Of a DNA stretch of 64,000 bases, positions 50,862 through 60,015 are shown in pieces (the stretch's first letter is position 1; every line of letters begins with the position of its first letter). Both the position numbers and the translations under genes were made by a program. Origin of the DNA: Chitinophaga sedimenti (GTDB taxonomy: Bacteria > Bacteroidota > Bacteroidia > Chitinophagales > Chitinophagaceae); the NCBI RefSeq assembly GCF_023156195.1, contig NZ_JAKUKA010000001.1:3224001-3288000 (forward strand), in the 5' to 3' direction. The notes under the pieces were generated by a model. The model ran no database searches. It was given only the letters and a program-made list of their open reading frames with translations, and had not been told where the DNA came from.

Positions 50862-51351
50862 ATGTATATTTGCAGCGTGATTTACAGGAACATACGCAAA
50901 GAAGACAATGCCCGCCTCGCCGCGATCATTCGCGCAGGCATCTCCGAATTCGACGTACCAAAAGAAGGTACCGCCTACACCGATCCTACTACGGACGATT
51001 TATTTACGCTGTTTCAAACGCCCGGCTCCCTACTGTGTAGCCGAAGAAGATGGCCTTATCCTGGGCGGCTGCGGCGTATTCCCGACGGCCGGACTGCCTG
51101 ATGGTCATGGAGAGCTCGTACGCTTTTTCCTGGCCGCAGAAGCCCGTGGCAAAGGACTGGGCCGCGAACTCATGGAGCGCACTTTCGAAACAGCTAGGCA
51201 ACTAGGTTATACGCATCTTTACATCGAATCTTTCCCCGAAATGACCAAAGCGGTAAGCATGTACGAAAAAGCAGGTTTTACCTATCTCGACGCCGCACTG
51301 GGCAACTCCGGGCATTACGCCTGTAATGTGTGGATGTTGAAAACGTTATAA
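50862..51351 (+). CDS. GNAT family N-acetyltransferase (frameshifted)
   Basis: An acetyl-CoA-dependent acetyltransferase. IRKEDNARLAAIIRAGI starts the fold, and the pyrophosphate-binding loop is FLAAEARGKGLGRELMERTFETARQLG. YEKAGFTYLDAALGNSGHYAC is the C-terminal part seen in the PhnO/YhbS-like group. At 51027-51030 the sequence GGCTCCCTAC has one base too many for GSYCVAEEDG. Repaired length is about 162 residues. The ATG at 50862-50864 overlaps a perfect -7 box (TATATTTG, 50865-50872), so translation may really begin at the GTG at 50877, giving MIYRNIRKED on a leaderless mRNA. The substrate is unknown. Confidence 0.82.
50865..50872 (+). promoter_or_regulatory. -7 promoter box at the start of the GNAT gene
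   Basis: TATATTTG fits TAnnTTTG. A start of transcription about six bases downstream would coincide with the GTG at 50877. Confidence 0.45.
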
Positions 51352-51415
51352 ACAATTAGATTTCATCGCTACTAAAAAAATTAGTAACTAGCGCTCTGTT
51401 AAAATATTGTCCCCG

Positions 51416-52696
51416 ATGAAGGAAAAAGTTTCAGTTACCGATAGCGGCATTCAATCGTCCGGATTAGCCAAAGATTACATGGAAGCAGTTGCAGAATATA
51501 TCTGGAACGGATTTGATGCGGCGGCAACGACGGTTGAACTCATTTTTGACACCAATGAAATAGGCTCCATCAACAGTCTCTCTATCCGCGACAACGGTTC
51601 CGGCATCGACGCATCATTGCTGGCCAATACCTTCGGAAACTTTAACGATTCCATTAAAAGGCAAACATTCCAGAAGTCTTCTTCCAACATCAAAGGGAAC
51701 AAAGGCAGGGGTAGATTTTCCTTTGTTGCTTTCGGTGGCAAAGCCATCTGGGAAACGGTTTACTTCGATGCCAAATCGAACAAACATGTGGAGTATGATA
51801 TCACCATCTCCGGGAACTCCAAAGACTTTTACGAACCGCAACATCAGCAAACATCTGCCAGCACAGCGACCGGCACCACGGTAACGATCACGGACCTGTT
51901 CGATGTGACCGGCTTTTCTTTCCAGGCGGATGCATTCAAAAGCTATCTCGCAAGAGAGTTCGGCTGGTTCCTCCTGCTGAACCAGGAAAAGGAATACCAG
52001 CTGAAAATAAACGATGTGCCTGTTGATTATTCAGATATCATCATCGAAAAAGATGTGCATGTTTTCGCTATAAAAGGTGCGGACGGGCAGGACAACATCT
52101 TCAAAATTACTTTTGTCAGGTGGAAAGAAAAGATCGGTGATAAGTTCTATTTCTATTTCCTGAACTCCCAGCAAAAGGAAATCTTCAAAGACCTTACCTC
52201 TTTCAACAATAACGCTATCGGCTTTAACCACAGCGTATACGTAGAGTCGCGCTACTTCGACCGGTTCAATGCGCACGACGAGCAACACTCGCAGAATTTA
52301 TTCGAGAACAATAAGCATAACAACGTTTTCAAAACGTTGATGAGTAAGTTGCATGACATTGTCCGCACCAAGCAAAAAGAGTTTGTACAGGGCGAAGCGG
52401 CGATAAGACTCATTGAGACCTACGAGAAAACCGGCGCTATTCCCGAATTCAAAAACAACAAACAGGACCAGGCGCGGAAAGCGGAACTGATATCGGTCGT
52501 AAAAGCGCTGTATTGCATTGAGCCCAGAACCTTCCAGGGATTGAACAAGGAGCAGCAAAAACTGAGCATCGGGCTGATCAACTTGTTGCTGGACGCCGGT
52601 AAAAGGCCGCAAATCGTTGAGCTGATCGGGCAAACGATCAACTTGACGTCGGAAGAAACGCAACAGTTATTGGGTGCGTTGCATAAGGAAAAATAA
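51416..52696 (+). CDS. GHKL-type ATP-binding protein, possibly a truncated defence-related ATPase
   Basis: 426 residues from the ATG at 51416. It carries the Bergerat ATP-binding fold: N-box EAVAEYIWNGFDA near residue 27, G1 SIRDNGSGI near 60, and the lid/G2 NKGRGRFSFVAFGG near 100. A second domain with FVRWKEKIGDKFYFYFLN and FNHSVYVESRYFDRFN follows, then helices. Related Hsp90/MutL-like ATPases that I recall are longer and continue with a C-terminal domain after the region matching LTSEETQQLLGAL; here the protein ends there and the next gene converges 32 bases on. The gene is richer in A and T than its neighbours, which may hint at transfer. Function is unknown. Confidence 0.7.
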   Translation: MKEKVSVTDSGIQSSGLAKDYMEAVAEYIWNGFDAAATTVELIFDTNEIGSINSLSIRDNGSGIDASLLANTFGNFNDSIKRQTFQKSSSNIKGNKGRGRFSFVAFGGKAIWETVYFDAKSNKHVEYDITISGNSKDFYEPQHQQTSASTATGTTVTITDLFDVTGFSFQADAFKSYLAREFGWFLLLNQEKEYQLKINDVPVDYSDIIIEKDVHVFAIKGADGQDNIFKITFVRWKEKIGDKFYFYFLNSQQKEIFKDLTSFNNNAIGFNHSVYVESRYFDRFNAHDEQHSQNLFENNKHNNVFKTLMSKLHDIVRTKQKEFVQGEAAIRLIETYEKTGAIPEFKNNKQDQARKAELISVVKALYCIEPRTFQGLNKEQQKLSIGLINLLLDAGKRPQIVELIGQTINLTSEETQQLLGALHKEK

Positions 52697-52700
52697 TATG

Positions 52701-52730
52701 AAAAAGCTCCCATTCTCCGGGCTTTTTTTT
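52701..52730. terminator. Bidirectional terminator between ATPase and protease genes
   Basis: AAAAAGC and GCTTTTTTTT flank a short imperfect GC stem (TCCC/CGGG). It lies between the convergent stops at 52696 and 52729 and has a T-run on either strand. Confidence 0.55.
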
Positions 52731-53520
52731 ATGGAAACATTTTCTGTAACTGTTCGTAAATGAATGGCGCTTTCCAGACAACACCAAGTTCGGGCAACAT
52801 TTCCTGTGCCGCATAAATACCGATAAATTGATCCACCGGATAAGCCAGGCGTAAACGCTCCCCTGTCGACGTATAATAATCATCGATATGCGCATACACC
52901 GGCGAACCCGACATGCCCGGCTTCGTATTGGAATCGATCAGCACCACTGGCTTATCATCATAATCAAAATAAGGCTCAGAGGCTACCGTTCCCTGTTTAT
53001 ACACGGGGAAGAAACCGACAGATCTTCGTCCGAATGGAAACCCGACGATCATCACATTATCCATCGCCCTCAACTGGAATTTCTCTAATTGCGCGCCGAT
53101 GTTTACGGGAAAGTATTTTACTTCTTTCATGGCGGGAAGTGGGATTGCAACAATGTCGGCCAGCATCGTATCGTTATGTCTCAGTTCGCGCCAAAGGGGC
53201 TTTCCACTCGCATCGTGTAAAGGCAGCTTCACCTGTTTAAAATTGCCTGCGGTATCTTTATTGAAGAAGATCCAGAGCCTGTCCGGCACATGACTGCTCA
53301 TCAACGGTCTGCCATAAGCATTGTACTCGCGGTTCGTCACCACATGCCAGTTCGTAATGAAATAGTTTTTATGATTGACTTCGACCACGAAACCGGTGGC
53401 GCTGCCGAGATACGCCGTATCGGCGAAAATACGCACCAGCAGACTCGAACGGCTGGGATAACTTACCTGTTGGGCAAACGCTGCATTGGCAAGCAGTAAA
53501 AAGAAAAGCAGTTTTTTCAT
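52729..53520 (-). CDS. Secreted trypsin-like serine protease
   Basis: An intact 263-residue protein with a signal peptide (MKKLLFFLLLANAAFA). The chymotrypsin-fold triad is visible: His in ITNWHVVTN near residue 58, Asp in LADIVAIPL near 126 and Ser in KPGMSGSPVY near 198. GFVVEVNHKNYFITNWHVV is the usual first strand pair. There is no PDZ domain, so it is a DegP-like protease core only. The substrate is unknown; such stand-alone proteases often act in the periplasm. It converges with the ATPase gene. Confidence 0.82.
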   Translation of the reverse strand: MKKLLFFLLLANAAFAQQVSYPSRSSLLVRIFADTAYLGSATGFVVEVNHKNYFITNWHVVTNREYNAYGRPLMSSHVPDRLWIFFNKDTAGNFKQVKLPLHDASGKPLWRELRHNDTMLADIVAIPLPAMKEVKYFPVNIGAQLEKFQLRAMDNVMIVGFPFGRRSVGFFPVYKQGTVASEPYFDYDDKPVVLIDSNTKPGMSGSPVYAHIDDYYTSTGERLRLAYPVDQFIGIYAAQEMLPELGVVWKAPFIYEQLQKMFP

Positions 53521-53532
53521 CTCCCTAAAAAT

Positions 53533-53566
53533 AAAAAAAAGACCCGGCCTTTCAACCGGATCTTTC
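53533..53566 (-). terminator. Terminator of the metB-hom operon
   Basis: AGATCCGG and CCGGGTCT pair with one mismatch on the minus strand around TTGAAAGG, followed by eight T. It lies about 25 bases after the hom stop. Confidence 0.75.
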
Positions 53567-53589
53567 TATCACTGAATTGCATTCACTAA

Positions 53590-54771
53590 CTATTCTAACA
53601 CTAACAAATTCACATCTTTATTTTTCAACCACGCCGCGTCTTTCAACTTCTGCAGGTTAATCACGCCCACCACATAGCGGTAGCTGGGTGATTCATACTT
53701 TTCAGAAATGTTGTAGAAGGCCGACAGGTCTACCTGGTCCGGTGTTTTGTAACGCAGGTATACTTTCAACTGTACGTCGTTCGTGAAAATCGGCGAGTTG
53801 TTCTGGATAATCTTTTTGTATTCGTAGCGGTAGTTGTACAACAGTGCGGAGATGTCGGACAGTACAGCGCTGCCGGTAGCGGTACCACCCGCACCTTTAC
53901 CTACGAAGAACTGTTTGTCGGTAAATGCGCTTTCGAGCAGGATACCGTTGTACTCGTTGTACACATCATACAGCAGGTTGTGTTCCCTGATCAGGTGCGG
54001 CAACACGTAGGCATTTACGTGGCCGTTAGACCGGCGGCAGGAGCCGATCAGCTTGATGGTGCAGCCGCGTTGCTTCGCAAACTGGATATCGAAATCGTTT
54101 AGGTGACTGATACCAAAATTGTACACCTCTTCCGGTTTCACAAAGGTTCCGAAAGCGTGCAGCAAAAGAATGACAATCTTAAATTTAGGATCGTGCCCTT
54201 CGATGTCAAGCGTAGGATCGGTTTCTGCGAAACCCAGTTCCTGGGCCTGTTGCAGCGCCACATCGAAGCTCAGGTTATCTTCAAATATTTTTGTGAGGAT
54301 GTAATTGGTAGAGCCGTTACAGATACCTTCCACTGCATTCAGCAGGTCGTTATCGTAGTATTCTTCCAGGTTACGGATGATGGGAATACTTGCGCAGCTG
54401 GATGCTTCGTACAGGAACGGCGCTTTATTCTCTACCTGCAGCTGGTACAGTGCAGGCAGGTTTTCCGCGATCATACGTTTGCTGGCGCTCACTACCGCCT
54501 TGCCGTTACGCAGCGCGGTACTTACAATGGTATACGCATCTTCCGTGTTGTTGATCAGCTCTACCACCACATCGATGGTAGGATCGTCGAGAATATCGTT
54601 GGGATCAGTGGTAAAATAGCTGGCGTCTATAGGACGCGGTTTATTCGGGTCTTTAATACAGATTTTCTTGATACGGGCATTGATGCCTTTCGTCCTGTTC
54701 AACACTTCGTATAAGCCCTGGCCTACTACGCCAAATCCGAAAATACCGAGATTAATGATTTTCTTTTCCAT
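53590..54771 (-). CDS. hom: Homoserine dehydrogenase
   Basis: Reduces aspartate semialdehyde to homoserine, the branch to threonine and methionine. It is intact at 393 residues. The NAD(P)-binding motif is LGIFGFGVVGQGLYEVL, and the catalytic domain includes VVSASKRMIAEN, EASSCASIPIIRNLEEYY, GICNGSTNYILTKIF and GFAETDPTLDIEGHDPKFK with the substrate-binding Asp and Lys. GKGAGGTATGSAVLSDI lies near the C terminus. There is no aspartokinase fusion and no ACT domain. It is co-transcribed with metB two bases upstream, under the SAM riboswitch. Confidence 0.95.
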   Translation of the reverse strand: MEKKIINLGIFGFGVVGQGLYEVLNRTKGINARIKKICIKDPNKPRPIDASYFTTDPNDILDDPTIDVVVELINNTEDAYTIVSTALRNGKAVVSASKRMIAENLPALYQLQVENKAPFLYEASSCASIPIIRNLEEYYDNDLLNAVEGICNGSTNYILTKIFEDNLSFDVALQQAQELGFAETDPTLDIEGHDPKFKIVILLLHAFGTFVKPEEVYNFGISHLNDFDIQFAKQRGCTIKLIGSCRRSNGHVNAYVLPHLIREHNLLYDVYNEYNGILLESAFTDKQFFVGKGAGGTATGSAVLSDISALLYNYRYEYKKIIQNNSPIFTNDVQLKVYLRYKTPDQVDLSAFYNISEKYESPSYRYVVGVINLQKLKDAAWLKNKDVNLLVLE

Positions 54772-54773
54772 AC

Positions 54774-55951
54774 TTATTGTAATACAGTAATTTGTTTTCC
54801 TAATGGTTGGTTTAATTTATCTAAGGCCTGTTTCAGGTCGTTGATCAAATCTTCTACATCTTCGATGCCTACCGACAGGCGGATGGCGCTGTCCTGCACC
54901 CCTGCTTTGCGGCGGAAGTCTTCGGGTATAATGCGATGCGTCATCGTTACCGGGTGGGCCAGCATACTTTTTACGCCGCCAAAACTTTCGGCCAGTTTAA
55001 AGAGTTTGGTGCTGTTCACGATGCGGATCGCATTTTTAATGTGATCATCCTTTAAAGAGAAAGTTACGATGCCGCCATACCCCTTCTGCTGCTTACGCGC
55101 AATGTGATGGTTTTTATGCGTGGCCAGTCCCGGGTAAAACACCTTATCCACTGCGGGATGCTCGTTGAGCCACGAGGCAATGGCCAGTGAATTGGCGCAT
55201 TGCTTTTCGAGTCGCAGCGACAGTGTTTCGATACCGCGGATGGTAAGCCAGGCTTCAAAGGGGCTAAGAATACTACCGGAAATGTTCTGGTTGAATTTCA
55301 GCTGATCGGCCAGCACTTTGTTGTTTACCACCACGAGGCCAGCGATCACATCGGTGTGGCCGGACAGGTACTTGGATGCACTGTGCACCACGATGTCGGC
55401 ACCCAAGGGGATGGGCTTCTGCAGCAGCGGGGTGGAAAAAGTGTTATCTACTACCAGCAGGATATTATGCTGCTTCGCGATTTTGCCGATCGATTTAATA
55501 TCGGAAATCTTTAACGTAGGATTGGTGGGCGACTCCAGCCAGATGATTTTAGTTTTGGGGTGATTTTCTCCAATACCTTATCGGTATCGGTGGTGTCCAC
55601 GAAATTCACCTTGATGCCGAAGCGTTCGAACATCGAATGAAAAATCTGGAAGATGCCCCCGTAAGTGTCTTCCACTGCCATGATCTCATCGCCGGTTTTA
55701 AGCAGTTTAAGTACGGCATCGATAGCTGCCATACCGCTGGCGAACGCGAAGCCCGCGTACCCTTCTTCCAGGCCGCAGATCAGATCTTCCAGCACCTTAC
55801 GGGTGGGGTTATTGGCGCGCGAAAACTCGAACCCTTTGTTAATGCCGGGCGACTCCTGTACGAAAGTAGACGTTTGATAGATGGGCACCGAAATGGCGCC
55901 GGTCAGTTCGTCTACCGGAATACTATGAATCAATTGTGTGGATGGTTTCAT
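54774..55951 (-). CDS. metB: Cystathionine gamma-synthase / O-acetylhomoserine (thiol)-lyase family (frameshifted)
   Basis: A PLP-dependent trans-sulfuration enzyme of the Cys/Met metabolism family. YQTSTFVQESPGINKGFEFSR and NPTRKVLEDLICGLEEG open the protein, FASGMAAIDAVL follows, and the PLP lysine is in HSASKYLSGHTD. ESPTNPTLKI and VDNTFSTPLLQKP are further signatures. At 55557-55560 four G (C on the coding strand) stand for five (ITPKTKIIWLESPTNP). Repaired length is 392 residues. MetB, MetC and MetY types cannot be told apart with certainty from sequence alone; location behind a SAM riboswitch and next to hom favours methionine synthesis from an activated homoserine. Confidence 0.88.
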
Positions 55952-56035
55952 AAACGGCTGAAATGATTGGTATGATTTACGAAATCGGGGTTCCTGAATA
56001 AAAAATTATCCGTAGCGGCGGGAGCGTAGGGGCAT

Positions 56036-56065
56036 AAAAAAGCCCTTCCGCGTTGGAAGAGCTTT
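56036..56065 (-). terminator. Riboswitch-controlled terminator in the metB leader
   Basis: On the minus strand AGCTCTTCC pairs with GGAAGGGCT around a five-base loop, followed by a T-run (complement of 56036-56041). It lies between the SAM aptamer and the metB start, as expected for a transcription-terminating platform. Confidence 0.75.
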
Positions 56066-56101
56066 ATGCATTTATAGTGCGATAAATTAAAATCTCTGCC
56101 A

Positions 56102-56214
56102 ACTTATCTTTCCCCGGTGTGAACCAGGGCCGGAATTAGCACCTTTTCCCGAATTACTCCGGAATGGTTGCTAAGGCTTCGCAGGGCCAGTACCCTCTGC
56201 CTTTCTGGATAAGT
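56102..56214 (-). promoter_or_regulatory. SAM-I (S-box) riboswitch
   Basis: Reading the minus strand from 56214: CTTATCCAGAAAGGCAGAGG, then GGCCCTGCGAAGCCTTAGCA with the kink-turn side, AAGGTGCTAATTCCGGCC, and GAAAGATAAG closing P1 with CTTATC. These are the diagnostic conserved blocks of the S-box aptamer in the right order. S-adenosylmethionine should promote formation of the downstream terminator and switch off metB-hom. Confidence 0.94.
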
Positions 56215-56235
56215 AAATATTTAAGAACTGCGCTG

Positions 56236-56268
56236 CAAAGTTAACGGAGTATAAAGCATATTTCCAAA
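56236..56268 (-). promoter_or_regulatory. Promoter of the metB-hom operon
   Basis: On the minus strand TTTG (complement of 56265-56268), 21 bases, TAACTTTG (complement of 56236-56243). It is a full match to the Bacteroidota consensus, about 20 bases ahead of the SAM aptamer. Confidence 0.7.
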
Positions 56269-56332
56269 TCGGAGTGGGAGGAATTTTTTAGAACAAGAAG
56301 AAAAACGTAAACTTGATAAAGCGAAAGAAGAT

Positions 56333-57621
56333 ATGGAAACCATTGTTAACCCGGTACTTACCGAAGCCCTGCTGCAATATATCTGGCAGGCAGGCCTTTT
56401 CAACAGCACGACCTGACCACCATTACCGGCGAGCCGGTACGCATTATCAAACCCGGGATGCTCAACCGCGATACAGGGCCCGATTTTTCCGGCGCGCTCA
56501 TTAAAGTGGGCAACATCCTTTGGGCGGGAAATGTGGAACTGCACCTGCAAACCTCGGGCTGGCGCAAACACCGGCACCATAAAGATCCGAACTACAACAA
56601 CGTGGTGCTGCACGTGGTATTTGAGCAGGACACCCCACCGGAAAAACTGCCATCCATTCCCTGCATAGAGCTACAGGACCGGATTCCCAAGTTTTTACTG
56701 CATCGTTACGCACGCCTGATGCGCGACCAGGCCTTTGTACCCTGCGCGGGCCTGGCCCGGCAAGCATCGCCGCTGATCTGGCAGGGATGGAAGGAGCGCA
56801 TGCTGGCGGAGCGCTGGGAGGCAAAGGCTGGCGTATTCCGCGAATGGCTGGAGCAAACCCGCTATAACTGGGAAGAAGTATGTTACCGTGCGGTGGCGCA
56901 GGGTTTAGGTATGCCTGTAAACGCAACGCCCTTCCTGCAACTTGCAAATATTACCCCGCACCTGCTACTGGCCAAACACAAACCGCATTTGTTCCAGCTG
57001 GAAGCACTCCTCTTCGGACAGGCAGGCCTGCTTGCAGGCGATATGCCCGATGCCTATTCCCGTAAACTGGCCCAGGAATATGCGTTCCAGCGGCATAAAT
57101 ACAAATTGCAGCCCATGGCCGGGCACCTGTGGAAGTTTTTGCGGATGCGTCCAGGCTCCTTCCCTACCCTGCGCATTGCCACGCTGGCGGCGCTCGTACA
57201 CCACACCCATCACCTGTTTTCGCGGCTGCTCGAGGCGGGCACGCCCGAAGAAATGACCCAACTGTTTACAGTGCAGGTATCGCCCTACTGGCAACAACAC
57301 TACCGGTTCGGGAAATCCATGGATAAACCCGGCGGCATTGGCGCCGTGACCATCCGCAACCTGTTGGTCAATACTGTTTGTCCCCTGCTGCACCTGTATG
57401 CACAACACAACCAGGTGCCACACCTGCATATGCGGGCATTGCGGCTGATAGAAACACTGGAGGCGGAAGACAACGCGACTACCCGCGGCTGGGAGGAAAT
57501 TGGCGTGGGATGTAACAATGCAATAGATTCCCAGGCCCTGTTGCAATTAAAACGATATTACTGCGATCAGAAGCGATGTTTGGATTGCGCGGTAGGTGCA
57601 CATTTGCTGGGGAAAGCTTAA
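56333..57621 (+). CDS. DUF2851 family protein (frameshifted)
   Basis: A 429-residue cytoplasmic protein after repair. It starts METIVNPVLTEALLQYIWQAG and shows the family's opening block IIKPGMLNRDTGPDFSGALIKVGN with WAGNVELHLQTSGWRKHRH, which resembles a nuclease-like core (Asp, Glu-x-His). Its C-terminal part has two Cys in DQKRCLDCAVGAHLL, perhaps metal ligands. At 56397-56400 four T stand for five (AGLFQQHDLTTITGEPV). The function of DUF2851 is not known. The start ATG at 56333 was chosen because homologues begin with a similar segment. Confidence 0.78.
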
Positions 57622-57645
57622 AAAGCCGCCCGTTGTACGGGCGGC
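57619..57645 (-). terminator. Terminator after the osmC-like gene
   Basis: GCCGCCCG (57625-57632), five bases, CGGGCGGC (57638-57645), a perfect 8-bp stem. On the minus strand it runs into TTTTT. It may also serve the convergent DUF2851 gene. Confidence 0.75.
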
Positions 57646-57652
57646 CCTATGT

Positions 57653-58058
57653 TTACCAATTGAATTTTACGTCCTGTACAATGTCGGGATGAAGGCTTTT
57701 GGCAACGGGGCAGGTCAGCGCCGCCCTTTCCAGGATCGTGCGCTCCTTTTCTCCGAGGCCATGCCCTTCCGGCATTGTCATTTCTACATTGATGCCGGTG
57801 ATGCGACGCGGTTCGGTGCCCATGATTTTCAGGATGCTCACCTTCGTGCCGTCGATGTTCCAGCCGTGATTGCGGGCGGTGATTCCCATAATGGTGAGCA
57901 TGCAGGAGCCCAGTGCACTGGAAACCAGGTCGGTAGGCGAAAAGCGTTCACCTTTGCCGTTGTTGTCTACCGGGGCGTCCGTTTCCACCACGGAACCCGA
58001 CCGTACATGGGTGGAAGTTGTTCAATTCGCCGTTGTATACTATCTCTGCGGTTTGCAT
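57653..58058 (-). CDS. OsmC family peroxiredoxin-like protein (frameshifted near the start)
   Basis: OsmC/Ohr-fold protein of the YhfA type. The two reactive Cys are in SALGSCMLTIM near residue 55 and LTCPVAKSLHPD near 119, and TDAPVDNNGKGERFSPTDL is the family's N-terminal block. An ATG at 58056-58058 gives MQTAEIVYNGEL, after which the frame shifts at about 58019-58024 to continue STHVRSGSVVETDAPV. Either one base too many or two missing would explain it; the protein has about 135 residues. It probably reduces organic hydroperoxides or other reactive electrophiles. Confidence 0.82.
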
Positions 58059-58129
58059 TTACTAACGTTTTAAAACTCAAAATAAAGGTAAAAACGGAGA
58101 TCCAGGCAACGTTTTGCCCCTAATTTATG

Positions 58130-58137
58130 TATGTTTG
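58130..58137 (+). promoter_or_regulatory. -7 promoter box of the outer-membrane protein gene
   Basis: TATGTTTG matches TAnnTTTG and lies about 58 bases before the GTG start at 58196. No -33 TTTG is found at the correct spacing, so this is a weak call. Confidence 0.35.
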
Positions 58138-58195
58138 TATAGGAGTAAAACATAAAACGTAAAGGCGCGTTTAATAAAATATAATCCACCCGACT

Positions 58196-59021
58196 GTGAA
58201 AAAATCATACTTAATCTTACTGTTGTTGCTCGCGGGAGGTACCTTGCAGGCACAGAGCAGCAAACAAACCAGAAAGGAAGAAAAGGAGCAGAGGAAACTG
58301 AAGCGGATTTCGATCTTCAAGGAAATAGAGGAGGGCGAAAACACTTTTAACCGTGAGTTTTCAATGGGCGGCCGTATCAACACCGATGGCTGGAGCGGTT
58401 TCACGGAACTGGCTTATAAAAATCCCGCACCAATACCAATTACTTCCAGTTTGAATTTGCCGAGAAAAAGCATCCCAAGCAAGACCGTGCCACCAATATG
58501 ATCACCACCAACTTTGGCTGGTTCAATACGAATCCTTACGTGTATGGCAAACAAAATAACTTCTTCCAGGCGAAATTCGGGGCCGGACAGCGCAAACTGA
58601 TCGGCGGCAAAGGCAACAAAAACGGTGTGGAAGTAACCGGTATCTATTACGGCGGCGTGTCCCTGGGCCTGCTGAAGCCTTACTACCCGGACCTGATGGA
58701 GACTGCCAACGACATTAACAACCGTGAACTCACCAAATATACGCCCGAAAACCGTGACCGTTTCCTGGAGCGTACGCTCATCTATGGCGGCGGCGGCTTC
58801 TTTAAAGGTTGGGGCGATATGGAATTTGCCCCTGGCCTCCACGCCAAAACAGGCCTCCGGTTCGATTGGGCACGCTTTAACGATGTGATCAGCGCCCGGA
58901 AGTGGGTGTAAACGCCGAAATTTACTCCAAAGAAGTACCAATTATGGTCGAATATGACCCTAAACGCTTCTTTTTCAATGCTTATCTATCTTTACAGTTT
59001 GGAAAGCGCTGGAATAAGTAA
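58196..59021 (+). CDS. Putative outer-membrane beta-barrel protein (two frameshifts)
   Basis: About 275 residues after repair. A GTG start gives a signal peptide (VKKSYLILLLLLAGGTLQA), then a Lys/Glu-rich segment (SSKQTRKEEKEQRKLKRISIF) and a run of beta strands with aromatic ends (FFQAKFGAGQRKLIGG, GIYYGGVSLGLLKPYY, FNAYLSLQFGKRW). The frame is lost at 58428-58432 (five A for six, AYKKSRTNTNYFQFEF) and at 58896-58899 (GCCCGGAAG for GCCCTGGAAG, ISALEVGVNAEIYSK). The stop TAA at 59019 is part of the next gene's promoter box. No named family is recognised. Confidence 0.66.
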
Positions 59022-59026
59022 CTTTG
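58998..59026 (+). promoter_or_regulatory. Possible promoter of lipA, overlapping the previous stop codon
   Basis: TTTG at 58998-59001 and TAACTTTG at 59019-59026, with a 17-base spacer, slightly short of the usual 19-21. The TA of the box is the first part of the upstream TAA stop codon. Confidence 0.4.
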
Positions 59027-59049
59027 TGTTTTAAAAGCTAGGAATTGAG

Positions 59050-59943
59050 ATGCAAGAACTACCCGTTATAGCAGCCGAACCAGCTGCGCCAAGAGTGAAA
59101 AAACCCGACTGGCTTCGCGTGAAGCTGCCCATCGGGGAGAGTTACAGACAGGTAAGGAACCTGGTAGATACCCATAAGTTACATACCATCTGCGAAAGCG
59201 GTAACTGCCCTAACATGGGCGAATGCTGGGGAGCCGGCACCGCTACCTTTATGATACTGGGCAACGTGTGCACCCGCAGCTGCGGTTTCTGCGCCGTAGC
59301 CACCGGTCGACCCGATGCGGTAGACTGGGACGAACCGCAACGTGTAGCTGAAGCCATCATGCTGATGAAAGTGAAACATGCGGTAATTACTTCTGTGGAC
59401 AGGGACGAACTGAAAGACGGCGGCTCCATCATCTGGGCCAACACCATCAAAGCAGTGCGCGCCCTGAACCCGAACACCACCATGGAAACACTGATTCCCG
59501 ACTTCAGGGGCCAGTGGGAAAACCTCCAGCGCATCATTGAAGTAGCGCCGGACGTGGTGAGCCACAACCTGGAAACCGTAGAACGCCTCACCAAACAGGT
59601 GCGCATCCAGGCAAAGTACCACCGCTCCCCGGAAGTGATCCGTCGCCTGAAAGAAGGCGGCATGCGTACCAAAAGCGGTATCATGCTGGGCCTGGGCGAA
59701 ACCAAGGAGGAAACGATCCAGAGCATGCAGGACCTCCGGGACAACGGTTGCGATGTAGTAACCCTGGGCCAATACCTGCAACCCACTCCCAAACACCTGC
59801 CGGTAGTACGCTTTGTACACCCCGACGAGTTTGCGGAACTGCGTGAAGCCGGTTACGCCATGGGACTTGATTATGTGGAAGCTGGTCCGCTGGTACGTTC
59901 TTCTTACCATGCGGAGAAACATATCTTCAGCGGAAGAAAATAG
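59050..59943 (+). CDS. lipA: Lipoyl synthase
   Basis: A radical-SAM enzyme inserting two sulfurs into protein-bound octanoyl groups to make lipoate. It is intact at 297 residues. The auxiliary cluster Cys are in [13 protein letters not shown] near residue 43, and the radical-SAM CxxxCxxC is CTRSCGFC near 73. The C-terminal part has [22 protein letters not shown] and the terminal [11 protein letters not shown] with the conserved Ser ligand of the auxiliary cluster. It serves the 2-oxoacid dehydrogenases. A perfect hairpin terminator follows. Confidence 0.97.
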   Translation: MQELPVIAAEPAAPRVKKPDWLRVKLPIGESYRQVRNLVDTHKLHTICESGNCPNMGECWGAGTATFMILGNVCTRSCGFCAVATGRPDAVDWDEPQRVAEAIMLMKVKHAVITSVDRDELKDGGSIIWANTIKAVRALNPNTTMETLIPDFRGQWENLQRIIEVAPDVVSHNLETVERLTKQVRIQAKYHRSPEVIRRLKEGGMRTKSGIMLGLGETKEETIQSMQDLRDNGCDVVTLGQYLQPTPKHLPVVRFVHPDEFAELREAGYAMGLDYVEAGPLVRSSYHAEKHIFSGRK

Positions 59944-59956
59944 GTTTAGATCAAAT

Positions 59957-59998
59957 AAAAGAAACGGCCGGTACGAGTGTACCGGCCGTTTCTTTTAT
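59957..59998 (+). terminator. Terminator after lipA
   Basis: GAAACGGCCGGTAC (59961-59974), four-base loop, GTACCGGCCGTTTC (59979-59992): a perfect 14-bp stem followed by TTTT. It directly abuts the promoter box of the next gene. Confidence 0.85.
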
Positions 59999-60003
59999 CT
60001 TTG
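59996..60003 (+). promoter_or_regulatory. -7 promoter box of the PP2C-like gene
   Basis: TATCTTTG matches TAnnTTTG, overlapping the tail of the lipA terminator and lying 12 bases before the ATG at 60016. The usual -33 region falls inside the terminator stem. Confidence 0.4.
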
Positions 60004-60015
60004 CATGACAAATAC

